Origin: JAJRRL01 sp047404195
GTDB taxonomy: Bacteria > Pseudomonadota > Gammaproteobacteria > JAJRRL01
Reading direction: 5' to 3'
Assembly (NCBI GenBank): GCA_047404195.1
Contig: JBDOIU010000005.1
Coordinates: 81,860-145,859 of the forward strand
Length of the DNA: 64,000 nt
Positions 45,301 through 54,661 of this stretch are shown here, piece by piece. The position numbers and the translations under genes are program-made. Every line of letters begins with the position of its first letter. The first letter of the stretch is position 1. The notes beneath the pieces are model-generated. The model made no database searches and was not told where the DNA came from. It was given only the letters and a program-made list of their open reading frames with translations.

Positions 45301-48016
45301 TCTGCAGGGTGTCTTCCGGTAGCTGCCGAGGTGCGGCTTGATCACCTTCTGCTGTATTGCTTTCAATCTCATCACTATAAGGAATCACGAATTTGTTGAG
45401 TTTTTTTTCAAACACTGCACCAGATTTGGTGATGCCTTCTAGCTTAAAACCATCCTCTTTCACTTTTGCAAGTGCAGCTGGAGATAATTTCAGCGATATT
45501 TCTGCCTCAGAAGAATTCTTTGCTACAATGTCAGCATGAGTGACCTCGTAGTCAGTATCTTGTGCATAATCTAGCAGGTTTATAGCCTTTGCCGCTTGCT
45601 CGACAGTTACATCTGGACCAATCAGTCCGGTAAATTTTTGAACGCTGTTGCGCTTCATTTCAAGCAGACCATGCTCTGTAGCAAAACTGATCTTATCATC
45701 ATTGAAACCTTTAATCTCAACGCCACGAACAGCCAATATTTTTATCTCCTGGCTTTGTAAAGAGATTGTGTATTCCGCGCCACTGGAGGACTTTCTACTT
45801 AAAACGATCTGTACTGGTTCAGTTGCTTCAGGTTCAGCTGCATCAGACAATAAGAAATCATGCTTTATCGTGATCCCTTCTGCAGCGACTTCCGCGGCAG
45901 TTTGTAGCTGCTTTAATTTAGTTTCGTCTACCATATCACTGGGAACTGAAAAATCGAAACCGAGTGAATTCATAGTGCCAGGATACATAGCGGCGTCACC
46001 CTCAAGAGATACATGATAAATCTTACCTTGATCGTCAATCAATACATTTTTCATCTCAATATCTGTCCGCTGCAGGGCCTCGAGGTTGGTTTTGATTGGG
46101 TCGATATCAAAGTCATCATTGGCTGAAAATAGCTGGTCAATAGCTTTGAATTGTTCTTTTGTGAGTTCTAACTTCTCAGGTTTTTTACCCTCGCGCGACA
46201 CTTGGATAATAGCAGTGTCACCCGTGGTATTGATAGGTGAAAAACGACGCAACATTCGAGGGCTTGCTTCCAAGCCGTTTGTGAGTGTGAGTTTGACATT
46301 CTGACTGGCGTTTGTTGAAGCAAATAATTCGCTGAGATCGACTTGACTAATAGTACCGTCTTGACAAGAACTGAGTATATGCCTCATATCTTCTGACATC
46401 TGCTCGTTAAGTGTAATGTTCGTACTTTTTCCGTTAGAAAACGCACATGTTAGTGTGGTGCCTTGCAGGCTGACCGATTCCAAGCCATCACATTTTTGTC
46501 TTAGCAAGTCAGCCAACAATGCTGTGCCATAAAAATCTGTAAGATTGGTGGTAGTAATGCTTGCTTTAAAGTCTTCATTCTGTAGTGTATAGTTAATATT
46601 GCCAGCAGCATTCATAGCCCCTAGGAATTCTGCTCGATCTGTCACATGAAAAAGAGACATGATGTGACGTAGTACATCTACATTTTGTGGTTTGACATCG
46701 TACTCTTGACCATCACTAAATCTACACTTAAGGTCACCGTTTTGTATTGGCTCGACTGTAACATCATCGCCTAAAATCGCTTTTAACTCCAGCCCTTCCG
46801 AGTATGTGATAGGCCATGGTGTGTTTGATTTTTCGGCAGCAATTCTTGCAGCCATATAGCCGCCACACGCAGCAGCTGGATCACCACTGGCTCCAAGTTT
46901 GCCTATCCAGAACTCATTACCAAACATGGCCCCACCATCACCAGCGACTCCTTCAAAGTAAAGCTCACCTTCTTTTGGGTTTAAAATATCTAGAAGTGCA
47001 TCTTTTTTATTTTCAGGTATGCTTGATAAATCGGACTTTTTATAGTAGTGTCCGATATTCTTGTTCTTTCTGCCCAGGCAATTAGCTGTTAGCCGGCCAA
47101 TCTTTTTGTCTGCATCACTATCACATAAATCTTCAGGTGCACCCAATACGAAATTGTCACCATATGCTTCCCACGGAAATACTGTGGTGACGTTCTTTCT
47201 AATGAAGGTGCTCTCTTCGTAAATTTCTTGATAAATCTCAGCGAGAATTTGTGCGATTTCACTCTTCCATCGACTAGCCCAGTAGCCGTTTCCTCTACCG
47301 CATTCTCGAAAGTGTGCATGTCTGCCAGTAGAGTGTGCTTTCATCGCGATTGCCATTAAGGCAGCTTTGACAGACTTTTTGTACGTCTCTTTATATTTTG
47401 CTCTGTCTAGGACGCCATCTTTAACGTATACCTCTCGCTGAGGAGCACCGTCCTCAAGTCGAATCCCAGCAAAGTCGACAAGGGTTTTTTCACGGCCATA
47501 CATTTTATAACTAGGCGAATGCTTTCCCGCGTTATAACGGCCGGTATCATTAACAGCGATTGCTTTACGCATAAATAACAGGCACTCCTGCGCAATAGCA
47601 ATCTCTTCTCTAGATAGGTAGCCCACCTCTTGATAAGCTTTCGCCAGAGCACCATCATGATTCACACCAAGCACGCCACTTTGTGACTTCCCATTATTGT
47701 CAACAAAATTAACTACGTTAAGGTCGTTGTAGTAACAAGGTGCTACCTTGGTGTGTAAACGGTGTATGAGCTGCCCGGGTGAGACGATGCCCTTAGCTTT
47801 ATATTTCTCCTGATTATTTTTAAAGTATTGATTTAACTTAGCACTGTCAATCACAATAAGCTCGACAGCTTTTTCATCTCTCTGAATCTGAGCGATTTTG
47901 TCTTTCAGTGTTGCAGTTGCGGCTTGAGTGTGAGCTGGAAGCGGTAAACCACGATAGCGTTTTTTAAAGTCCTTTTCTTGTGCTTGTGAGTTTTGCAGGT
48001 AAATATTTATTGGCAT
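42356..48016 (-). CDS. Giant 1886-residue effector-like protein with IQ motif
   Basis: I do not recognise the family. ATG 48016 has AAGGAT upstream; the longer frame from 48109 adds 31 atypical residues. Residues 1-560 are strongly similar to the 857-residue product at 49681..52254 (shared segments include VELIVIDSAKLNQYF, IHRLHTKVAPCYYN, FEGVAGDGGAMFGNEFW, AACGGYMAARIAAEKSNTPW). One membrane segment lies near 985-1010 (FAYFALAILGVIPALVWWAT, flanked by Lys/Arg). A relative of the 585-residue protein follows. Two copies of an 85-residue repeat lie at about 1480-1564 and 1676-1760. Between them, at 1639-1649, IQSFARRRSAR fits IQxxxRxxxxR exactly, a calmodulin-binding pattern. No signal peptide is seen. 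The C terminus is Gly/Ser/Asn-rich. A secreted host-acting protein is the favoured inference. Confidence 0.8.
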   Translation of the reverse strand: MPINIYLQNSQAQEKDFKKRYRGLPLPAHTQAATATLKDKIAQIQRDEKAVELIVIDSAKLNQYFKNNQEKYKAKGIVSPGQLIHRLHTKVAPCYYNDLNVVNFVDNNGKSQSGVLGVNHDGALAKAYQEVGYLSREEIAIAQECLLFMRKAIAVNDTGRYNAGKHSPSYKMYGREKTLVDFAGIRLEDGAPQREVYVKDGVLDRAKYKETYKKSVKAALMAIAMKAHSTGRHAHFRECGRGNGYWASRWKSEIAQILAEIYQEIYEESTFIRKNVTTVFPWEAYGDNFVLGAPEDLCDSDADKKIGRLTANCLGRKNKNIGHYYKKSDLSSIPENKKDALLDILNPKEGELYFEGVAGDGGAMFGNEFWIGKLGASGDPAAACGGYMAARIAAEKSNTPWPITYSEGLELKAILGDDVTVEPIQNGDLKCRFSDGQEYDVKPQNVDVLRHIMSLFHVTDRAEFLGAMNAAGNINYTLQNEDFKASITTTNLTDFYGTALLADLLRQKCDGLESVSLQGTTLTCAFSNGKSTNITLNEQMSEDMRHILSSCQDGTISQVDLSELFASTNASQNVKLTLTNGLEASPRMLRRFSPINTTGDTAIIQVSREGKKPEKLELTKEQFKAIDQLFSANDDFDIDPIKTNLEALQRTDIEMKNVLIDDQGKIYHVSLEGDAAMYPGTMNSLGFDFSVPSDMVDETKLKQLQTAAEVAAEGITIKHDFLLSDAAEPEATEPVQIVLSRKSSSGAEYTISLQSQEIKILAVRGVEIKGFNDDKISFATEHGLLEMKRNSVQKFTGLIGPDVTVEQAAKAINLLDYAQDTDYEVTHADIVAKNSSEAEISLKLSPAALAKVKEDGFKLEGITKSGAVFEKKLNKFVIPYSDEIESNTAEGDQAAPRQLPEDTLQKLKKHHEVFEALVWLDARTEAVENNPHVKHSVVLDGQEVLLHDENISYIHTALGRASSKQGREALFEEVKGKRVEAYTKRQKGLAKFAYFALAILGVIPALVWWATRKSRLKKIEEDALNTNGNQAKNPVDSYVRTRKREFLHSFTENFKRTQNFSDDAFRIRTNPHLKGYKTNPKLGLIHSRLKIYATQASDSKRKGTSFEAFKKVLANQAWSDRMPAFIACTDDKARKAIAYHFNLPIDVSDGELRACCAIESSTTHTPHFNGDSEVNFNKLRQKKELIDSGALNSQRQPVANNITLRCLNMTRPINNTQNAAAFLDRMLLLKQAYDGTGIDMPKILLPFSANYGHWKSFDKLADKYSSYKHSFGILKSGDALQADYFKAMKKLLATDKYASLKTIMVMVPVPTINAKRGALSADEQRTVLKHLQQAQKDYPTALIAVNLDKTNPQLTAKKSIGGSYSKAFKDYIKTIRDGVTACMEDSPAARQAMDQISAALTDKGLAGYTKKINYLESLCDDPNEDGDKPVCSTTDLCESLGIEMSLNINNQSLNREQILELYNRYQQKILEMEFIVETSTERVEDITKMLVNQGLEEYRKIHNVLLEIQSTVASMNVDGDVHNILGKCGITMPDAYINFRLIPKQVESLVAAYEEAMKPQLEKQAVAQEAAENHGTHVPGAKDTNGRGRSKSAPTPRVNDSVDGPKGRSASMDSARKNAAPDAIDIDFTAKQKAAAVKIQSFARRRSARTQQVAQAEAQASNKNTAAQPNAVDEATDAQVEEITTMLVDQGLNKYSKIKDALFTIKVTVDSQKGRGDVSNILKICDITMPDAYTNVRLTPEQVDSLHTAYEEAMKPRLQDRAANKIADQISLVGIDPNMSPFKLKGVLRKQVVEIEYTTSYGHLENITCERAKLTSEYDDNGQLTECGRDVLVMIVKRIQDKLAERKEQSAAANGNASSAGVFSDKGGNSGGVSSNTDPDRNKPNM

Positions 48017-48140
48017 ATTTCGTATCCTTATTTTGCTGGTTGTAGTCAAGTGGCGTATAGTACTAATATAACACATGGAGCCAAACTGATCAAGGCGTAC
48101 GAAGCACACAATCTGCGCACTGAGTGTGCATTTATCTAAC

Positions 48141-48371
48141 TCACTGATTCAGCACTCTTTTTTTCTTCAGCAGCAGTAACAATCCAATGGCGCATACGCT
48201 GCAAATCCAGACAGGTTGCATAGCGGCTGTCTGTTTATTGCTCACACTAAGGTTGTGCAGTATCTCCGATATGCCAAGCTCTACACTCGCAGCCACAATA
48301 ATGCCCAGCATACTAACAAGAGAGATAGCAGAAGCAGCCAATCTTTTTGCTGCGCCTTTGGCTGCCCAAAA
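48141..48371 (-). pseudogene. Duplicated 3' fragment of the MFS transporter gene
   Basis: The last 66-70 codons repeat the C terminus of the intact transporter at 52369..53574 almost exactly (AASAISLVSMLGIIVAASVE and the end LLLLKKKRVLNQ, with only Ser/Asn and Val/Ile changes). DNA similarity runs from the stop codon to about 48371 and then fails. No start or upstream transporter sequence remains. It lies upstream of the giant gene, just as the intact transporter lies upstream of the 857-residue relative. It is therefore the scar of a tandem duplication. Confidence 0.9.
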
Positions 48372-48508
48372 CCTATCTCTTTTGTCTTGGAGAGGCGCTT
48401 AAGAATGCCAGGTTAATTGTGTAGTCAGGTCATCGCCCCTAAGCACAGCAATTATATGAAGGCAGTCTCTGTTTCATAATGATTCTTGCAGAATCTATTA
48501 TTATTGTC

Positions 48509-49010
48509 TTATGCTTCAAATAAGGCGCGTTTGGGCCCTCTACTGACTGTACCGCTCAAATCACTTCTAGGTTTGATCAAGGTGCTTTGTTCGATTTTAT
48601 GCTCAATACGCCCATGATTAATATCAATATTTTTTTGCTCTATTTCTTTGGACACGGACTGTCACTAATGAAAGCATACTCGCTAGAGCAGTGATTATAT
48701 AAGCTGAATCTATCGCAATCTCGGTATGTCAGCAATGTTCAGGCTGAAGTACACAACAATACACCAAGCACTAGCCATAACACTGCTACCAGTCATATTT
48801 GCATTGCATGCTTGTGATAAGTCTCCTTGCAGTCATTAATATGCGTATATTTAATTCCTGTTCATTTTCATTGAGCATATTGTTATCGTAATCTGCTCTA
48901 AGAATCAATCCAAGGTGATCTTGGCCATCATTATGTAAAAGTAATTCATTAGTGTCTGCTATATCTTTGTGGCTGTGTTGGCATGTTTGTTGTTATGACA
49001 TGTCATCTTA
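48509..49010 (-). pseudogene. Decayed membrane-protein gene, several frameshifts
   Basis: Reading the minus strand, protein-like sequence passes through successive frames. The first stretch includes HNDGQDHLGLILRADYDNNM and LNIRILMTARRLITSMQ, then MTGSSVMASAWCIVVYFSLN, then EIAIDSAYIITALASMLSLV. The final cytosolic-looking tail includes VSKEIEQKN and ends GPKRALFEA with TAA at 48509-48511. Joined, this would be a helical domain, two hydrophobic spans and a charged tail of about 160 residues. At least three frame changes and no start are needed, so it is not functional as it stands. The reconstruction is mine and unverified. Confidence 0.45.
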
Positions 49011-49593
49011 ATCTAAATTTTTAAATTCTATGCCGATATACGTACAACACACAAACTTAAAGCCTTCTTTTCATGGTGGGTAGAATCCTTTTTGAGGTCA
49101 ACTCCACATAGGCCGAATCACACAAATCATCAAATGGTTACAGTAAAGCTATGTATCCACCAGCATAACATTATGCGCAGCCCAGGCACTTGCACATTTG
49201 TATGGCTGCTCGTCATAGATTCAGGTGTCGGTGAATATTTTCAGCCAATCGGTGCTGAAGGAATTTGTACTAGACAGCAAAACAGGTGATATATCAGCAC
49301 GTCTTTTGGTAGACTGATTATCTAGGTGAAAGCAGCAACAGCCTGTGTTGTGGCGCTGGTGTGATTTTGAATCACATAATTAGGGCAACTATTTTTTAGA
49401 AGTAGAACACTGGTTGCCATTGGCTAGAATGGTATCATTCTTGGTGAGTATACCAAAAATCGATAGGTTATCCCTCGATGCCAGTAATGCATATTTCTAC
49501 ATTCCAGTGGCTGCTCCAGCTTCGTGCTTAGGTACAGCTTAGGAGTGCAGATGCTTCCCTAAGCTTTAACAGCATAGGTTTAGACATGCTTAA

Positions 49594-49615
49594 CCGCCAA
49601 TGGAATCATTGGCGG
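49594..49615 (-). terminator. Possible terminator of the 857-residue gene
   Basis: Perfect inverted repeat CCGCCAATG, loop GAAT, CATTGGCGG, about 66 bases beyond the minus-strand stop at 49681. The T run is poor, so it may only stabilise the mRNA end. Confidence 0.4.
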
Positions 49616-49680
49616 ACAAAAATGAGCTCGCTTTGTCAGCGTTCACAGCAAATAAAGATGCAAGATCGTTGTCTAACCCA

Positions 49681-52254
49681 TCAATTGGATTGACCAGGGC
49701 TGTGAATTTTAGGCTTTGGGTCTCTACCCGCCGATAGAAAATTGCAGAATCTCGCTAGTAAGCTATCAGTCTGACGCCCTTCATTATCGGAATGTGCTTG
49801 CGCACCACTCGTCTCATCCTGACCCTTGAAGCGTTCTGCAAGGTCTCGCAAAACGCCTTCTTTATACTTGGCTATACGTGGTAAATCTTCATTTGTTGCA
49901 ATGAGCGCATTGGAATCACTCTCGATTTTTGCAAGACGACTTTTCCTTGTGGCCCACCAGATTAATGCTGGTATCACACCAAGAATTGCGAAGGCAAAGT
50001 ATGCAAACTTAGCCATACCTTTCTGGTGCTTTTTGTAGGCTTCTTGGCACTCTTGCTTAAGACCCCCATTACCCTTTTTATTGAGGAAATCAAAGAGAGT
50101 GCTGAGGTTTTCATCATTCAGAGGCACGGCCTGATCACCAAGAGTGATAGAATGATTCGGTTGCTTGTTATCTACTTCAGAGAATGGTTCAACACCTAAC
50201 CAATCCAGTACTTCAAGTACATTAGAATATTCATTTAGCCTCTCTTGGAGGTTTGTCGGAAGCCGTTTGGTAGGGGCTTGTTCAGCTTCTACTGTATTGA
50301 CTTCTGAGTCTGACGCATAAGGTATTACGATGTTATATGATTGTTTTTCAAATGTCATACCATTATCGTCACCTGCGCGCAGTATAAATCCTTGCCCATG
50401 CGCTTCTGTTAAGGTAGCAAAGTTGGTACTTATCGTATTAAAGCCCAACATTTTAGTCAATTCGGTATCTACAATAGCTACAGCATCTTTGCTGTATGTT
50501 CGAAATAAATGCTCGCATTGAATAGCCCCATCACCGCTTTCTTTTAACGTCGATAACAAATTAGCTGGGATCTGCTCGTTAAGTTCAATTTCTACATTAC
50601 GTCGACTAGAAAACGCACATGTTAGTGTGGTGTCTTGCAGGCTGACCGAGCTCAAACCGTAACATTTTTTTCTTAGCAAGTCAGCCAATATTGCTGTGCC
50701 ATAAAAATCTGTAAGATTGGTGGTAGTAATGCTTGCTTCAAAGTTTGTTTTTTTCAGTGTGTAGTTAATATTGTCTGCAGAATTCATGGCCCGTAGAAAT
50801 TCTTCTGGATTTTCCACATTAAAAAGAGACATGATATGACATAGCGCATCAGCATTTTGCGCCGTGACATCGTACTCTTGACCACCACTAAATCCACACC
50901 TAAGATCACCGTTTTGTACTATATCGACTGTAACATCATCGCCTAAAATCGCATTTAACTCCAGCACTTCCGAGTATGTGATAGGCCATGGTGTGTTTGA
51001 TTTTTCGGCAGCAATTCTTGCAGCCATATAGCCGCCACACGCAGCAGCTGGATCACCACTGGCTCCAAGGCTGCCTTTCCAAAACTCATTACCAAACATG
51101 GCCCCACCATCACCAGCGACTCCTTCAAAGTAAAGCTCATTTTCTTGTGGGTTTAAAGTATCTAGAAGTGCTTGTTTATCGCTAAATGTGGGTGATATAT
51201 CAACCTCTTTGTAATAGTGGCCACTACTCTTGTTCATGTTGCCCAGGCAATTAGCTGTTAGCCGGCCAATCTTTGTGTCTTCCTCGCTTTCACATAAAGC
51301 TGCAGGTGCACCCAATACGAAATTGTTGCCATATGCTTCATACGGAAATACTGTGGTAACATGCTGCCTAATGAAGGTGCTCTCTTCGTAAATTTCTTGA
51401 TAAATTTCAGCAAGAATTTGTCCGATTTCACTCTTCCATCGACTAGCCCACCAGCCGTCACCTCTACCACACTCTCGAAAGTGTGCATGTTGACCAGTAG
51501 AGTGTGCTTTCATCGCGATTGCCATTAGGGCGGCTTTGACAGACTTTTTGTACGTCTCTTTATATTTTGCTCTGTTTAGGATGCCATTTGTAACGTATTC
51601 TTCTCGCTGAGGAGCGCCGTGCTCAAGTCGAATCCCAGCAAAGTCAACAAGGGTTTTTTCACGGCCATACATTTCATATTCAAGCGTATTTTTACCATAG
51701 TTATAACGGCCGGTATCATTAACAGCGATTGCTTTACGCATAAATACCAGGCACTCCTGCGCAATAGCAATCTCTTCTCTAGATAGGTAGCCCGCCACTT
51801 GATAAGCTTTCGCCAGAGCACCATCATGATCCACACCAAGCACGCCACTTTGTGACTTCCCATTATTGTCAACAAAACTAACTACGTTATTGGGATTATA
51901 GTAGCAAGGTGCTACCTTGGTGTGTAAACGGTGTATGAGCTGCCCGGGTGAGTCGATACCCATATCTTGATATTTCTGCTTATTCTCTTCAAAGTATTGA
52001 TTTAACTTAGCACTGTCAATCACAATAAGCTCGACAGCTTTTTCATCTTCCAGAATCTGAGCGATTTTGTCATTCAGGTTTGTGTCACGCTCTGCTTGCA
52101 CATGAGCTGATAAGTTTAAATCGTCATAATCTTCTTTGTTCTCTGCACTTATGAGAGCTGCATTTTTTAATCTGTTATAGCGTTCTTTAAAGTCGCTTAT
52201 TTGGGCTTCTGTATTTTGAAGGTAAATGTTGATTGGCTGAGTGTCTGAATGCAT
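49681..52254 (-). CDS. Effector-like protein, shorter paralogue of the giant protein
   Basis: An 857-residue protein that shares its N-terminal part with the 1886-residue product at high identity by eye. The identical GVAGDGGAMFGNEFW and AACGGYMAARIAAEKSNTPW segments are the clearest. It has a 30-residue insertion near the N terminus (NKEDYDDLNLSAHVQAERD). It lacks about 200 residues of the middle, keeps the membrane segment (FAYFAFAILGVIPALIWWAT, near 746-768), and ends about 90 residues later. It has no IQ motif and no C-terminal repeats. GGAT upstream of ATG 52254 is a modest binding site. The pair arose by tandem duplication together with the neighbouring transporter end. Function unknown. 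Confidence 0.8.
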   Translation of the reverse strand: MHSDTQPINIYLQNTEAQISDFKERYNRLKNAALISAENKEDYDDLNLSAHVQAERDTNLNDKIAQILEDEKAVELIVIDSAKLNQYFEENKQKYQDMGIDSPGQLIHRLHTKVAPCYYNPNNVVSFVDNNGKSQSGVLGVDHDGALAKAYQVAGYLSREEIAIAQECLVFMRKAIAVNDTGRYNYGKNTLEYEMYGREKTLVDFAGIRLEHGAPQREEYVTNGILNRAKYKETYKKSVKAALMAIAMKAHSTGQHAHFRECGRGDGWWASRWKSEIGQILAEIYQEIYEESTFIRQHVTTVFPYEAYGNNFVLGAPAALCESEEDTKIGRLTANCLGNMNKSSGHYYKEVDISPTFSDKQALLDTLNPQENELYFEGVAGDGGAMFGNEFWKGSLGASGDPAAACGGYMAARIAAEKSNTPWPITYSEVLELNAILGDDVTVDIVQNGDLRCGFSGGQEYDVTAQNADALCHIMSLFNVENPEEFLRAMNSADNINYTLKKTNFEASITTTNLTDFYGTAILADLLRKKCYGLSSVSLQDTTLTCAFSSRRNVEIELNEQIPANLLSTLKESGDGAIQCEHLFRTYSKDAVAIVDTELTKMLGFNTISTNFATLTEAHGQGFILRAGDDNGMTFEKQSYNIVIPYASDSEVNTVEAEQAPTKRLPTNLQERLNEYSNVLEVLDWLGVEPFSEVDNKQPNHSITLGDQAVPLNDENLSTLFDFLNKKGNGGLKQECQEAYKKHQKGMAKFAYFAFAILGVIPALIWWATRKSRLAKIESDSNALIATNEDLPRIAKYKEGVLRDLAERFKGQDETSGAQAHSDNEGRQTDSLLARFCNFLSAGRDPKPKIHSPGQSN

Positions 52255-52368
52255 GTCCGGTATCCTCGTCTAAGTGTTTATGGTTAAACAACCTTGTTAA
52301 CAGGCAAAACAGAGCCAGTAAAGAATGTTTTGGAAATTTTTTGTTTAGTGGGTGCGCTCTTATGTAAC

Positions 52369-53574
52369 TCACTGATTCAACACTCTTTTTTTCTTTAGCA
52401 GCAGTAACAATCCAATGGCGCATATGCTGCAAATCCAGACAGGCTGCATGGCGGCTGTCTGCTTATTGCTCACACTGAGGTTGTGCAGTATCTCCGATAT
52501 GCCAAGCTCTACACTCGCAGCCACAATAATGCCCAGCATATTAACAAGTGAGATAGCAGAAGCAGCCAAGCCTTCAGCAACGCTTTGGCTTGCCCAAGCG
52601 TAGCCAAACAGCATGATTGCAGTAAAAAAGCCAACGGCAAAGCTCAAACTTTCAAGCACGCCGACGGAAAAAGAGCAACACAGTAATGCCAGCAAGCTAG
52701 CTGAAGCGGCCAGGTGGCAGGTCAACAGCACTGGCCATGCATGCTTGATTCTCGGTATGCAATAACCCCAGCAAGGCCCACCAAATAAAATACCCCAAAA
52801 TATATATTTATTGACCGTCGCAGCTTCTAGCAAAGTGATATGATCATGGTGATGCAAAAATGGTACCGCCCAAACTTCTGCATACGCAATGATTGGCACC
52901 TGCATTAAACCCGCGTACAAACCAATGAGCCACAATGGTTTAATCGCCAATACTGGACGCATACGTTGGTATAATGGCATGATGATGCCTGGCTTACAGG
53001 TTTTGCCCCTGTACCGATCAATGACCATCACTATCAATAGTACGCTGATCGCAGATAATACGATTGTCGCCCACAACATGGCTTGCCAACCCCAATGCGC
53101 ACCGACCTCACTCAGTGGTGACATACCCAATAGCGCCCCAAGCAAACCAATAGAGCTGGTCGCACTGACGACGAGTGGAAATTGACGCTGCGAAAAACTG
53201 TCTCTAGCCACCTTTAAACATGACAGGAATGCCACAGATGAACCCAGCCCAATCAGTACCCGTCCGCACATGAGTGAAATCGTATGGCTTGTTTCAATGA
53301 ATATCAAAGTGCCAACAACCATCAGCGCAGCTGCCCACAGCAAAACCATTCGTGGTCCAAAACGATCAATCAAGCCACCAGCAGGCAACTGCGCAATGGC
53401 GTAAACATAATAATAAATGGAAAAAATAAAACCCAGATCAGCAGCTGATAAGCCATAGTGCTGGGCCATTGGTACCGCAAGTAATGTTGGTATGACACGC
53501 TGTACCCACTCTACCAGATAGAAAAATACAGCCACAAGCCATGGAAGGTAGTTGGCAATGCTCTGACGACGCAT
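52369..53574 (-). CDS. Major facilitator superfamily transporter
   Basis: A 401-residue, 12-span MFS transporter. Marks are the N-terminal YLPWLVAVFFYLVEWVQRVI, the loop 2-3 motif GGLIDRFGPRMVLLWAA (the MFS motif A), GRVLIGLGSSVAFLSCLKVA, and two six-helix halves separated by a cytosolic loop. The general look recalls the Legionella Pht/phthalate-like families that import nutrients in intracellular bacteria, but the substrate cannot be read. ATG 53574 with AGG upstream is preferred; an ATG at 53643 would add 23 hydrophobic residues. Its last 70 codons are duplicated at 48141..48371. Confidence 0.88.
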   Translation of the reverse strand: MRRQSIANYLPWLVAVFFYLVEWVQRVIPTLLAVPMAQHYGLSAADLGFIFSIYYYVYAIAQLPAGGLIDRFGPRMVLLWAAALMVVGTLIFIETSHTISLMCGRVLIGLGSSVAFLSCLKVARDSFSQRQFPLVVSATSSIGLLGALLGMSPLSEVGAHWGWQAMLWATIVLSAISVLLIVMVIDRYRGKTCKPGIIMPLYQRMRPVLAIKPLWLIGLYAGLMQVPIIAYAEVWAVPFLHHHDHITLLEAATVNKYIFWGILFGGPCWGYCIPRIKHAWPVLLTCHLAASASLLALLCCSFSVGVLESLSFAVGFFTAIMLFGYAWASQSVAEGLAASAISLVNMLGIIVAASVELGISEILHNLSVSNKQTAAMQPVWICSICAIGLLLLLKKKRVLNQ

Positions 53575-53698
53575 GAAAAACCTATCAAGTGGAAACAACG
53601 CATGCAATATAGCAAATACACGGACAATAAGCCAGACATGCACAGCGATGATAGCAATTGAGAGATGCGTTCAATGCTCACAGACGTGATATATATTC

Positions 53699-53809
53699 TC
53701 AAAAGTGATGGTTAGTGAGACCTATTGCATCTAAAGTTGCAAGTATCATTACAGTGTCAATACCACCACCTCCAGATGCGAAATCTGGCACCACTGATTG
53801 CGTACTCAT
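53699..53809 (-). CDS. Candidate 36-residue peptide
   Basis: Short frame upstream of the transporter, starting STQSVVPDFASGGGGIDTV and ending GLTNHHF. It has ATG start and TGA stop but no clear ribosome binding site. The Gly-rich start and hydrophobic end could be a leader peptide or a fragment. Offered at low confidence because the composition is protein-like and the interval is otherwise empty. Confidence 0.2.
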   Translation of the reverse strand: MSTQSVVPDFASGGGGIDTVMILATLDAIGLTNHHF

Positions 53810-53885
53810 TAAACTTTACCATTGAGGACGGCTCAAATGACGCATGACCAGAGCTCGCATCTTCGAGTAAGACGAACAGTGAAGC

Positions 53886-54281
53886 CTAGTGTGTATAGCA
53901 AGTCATGGACAGTGTGTGTGGTCCCGACATATAGCTGTATAACATAATCTCCTTGGCATGATCTCCCGCACTTAAATTGAGCTGACACTTGCCAAAATCC
54001 AAAGTTTTCTCATTAATTTTATCCAGCCGAGCATACTGAACATTAGGCGCCAACTCCAACCACTGACTTGTGGACTGTCTTCCATCAAATTTCCATTCGC
54101 GGTGCTGCGCATCAGTCGCGATATCAAGGCGCGTATTTGCGAGGTATGCACTGATTTCATGGTTTTGTTTTATCAGTTGCGGCGACACATGTGACTCGTA
54201 ACGGATATGGATCGCTTGTGCCAGTGCAATATTAGAGAGGCTTGCCAAACCAACCAACAAGGCTATTTTATTGAGTGTCAT
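53886..54281 (-). CDS. Exported hypothetical protein
   Basis: A 131-residue protein with a typical signal peptide (LNKIALLVGLASLSNIALAQA, cleavage near AQA) and AGGAG upstream of ATG 54281. The mature part is beta-rich with two Cys (FGKCQLNLSA and SMTCYTH), probably one disulfide. I recognise no family. It resembles the small exported proteins at 32-33.5 kb in size and style but not in sequence. Confidence 0.65.
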   Translation of the reverse strand: MTLNKIALLVGLASLSNIALAQAIHIRYESHVSPQLIKQNHEISAYLANTRLDIATDAQHREWKFDGRQSTSQWLELAPNVQYARLDKINEKTLDFGKCQLNLSAGDHAKEIMLYSYMSGPHTLSMTCYTH

Positions 54282-54489
54282 TGATGACTCCTAAAAAGTG
54301 AATGAGAATCCATCATAACGATAAAATTAAATCACCGCAATCATTTATTATTGTTTTAATTTAATTTTATTTCGCTTCCAGGCAAATTATGATGCATTAT
54401 TGTGTATTATTAGATCGAATAGATGCACATGCACAATAAAGCCTATTATCGCTTGCGTTTACCACTGAATATGTTAGAGTTGATCGTGT

Positions 54490-54576
54490 GCCGAGATGGC
54501 GGAACTGGTAGACGCGCCAGATTCAAAATCTGGTGGTGGCAACACCGTGTGGGTTCGAGTCCCACTCTCGGTACCA
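54490..54576 (+). tRNA. tRNA-Leu (CAA)
   Basis: An 87-base tRNA gene with encoded CCA. Acceptor GCCGAGA pairs with TCTCGGT, including a terminal G-T wobble. The anticodon loop TTCAAAA gives CAA, reading UUG. A long variable arm (TGGTGGCAACACCGT) marks a leucine tRNA, and the T arm is GGGTTCGAGTCCC. It converges on dnaE. Confidence 0.96.
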
Positions 54577-54661
54577 AACAACATAGCATCTAGAATGCTT
54601 AAAAGATTAAAAATTGCCACCACACTGAAAAACCAGCTAAACCACAACAAAACCGGTTTAT

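Larger units (their letters stand above)
48372..49680. other. 1.3-kb region without intact genes
   Basis: Apart from the decayed minus-strand reading frames at 48509-49010 (listed separately), I see no supported gene. A perfect 9-bp inverted repeat lies at 49594-49615. Short frames in 49020-49560 look non-coding. The region separates the two duplicated effector/transporter blocks and probably holds sequence left behind by deletions after duplication. Confidence 0.5.

Noticed and set aside
46816..47085. Plus-strand frames opposite the giant gene, repeated at 50988..51185
   Set aside because: The two are alike only because both lie antisense to the duplicated effector segment; no ribosome binding site.
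49092..49289. 65-codon plus-strand frame in the 1.3-kb gap
   Set aside because: No ribosome binding site, weak protein-like character, and no continuation; probably chance.
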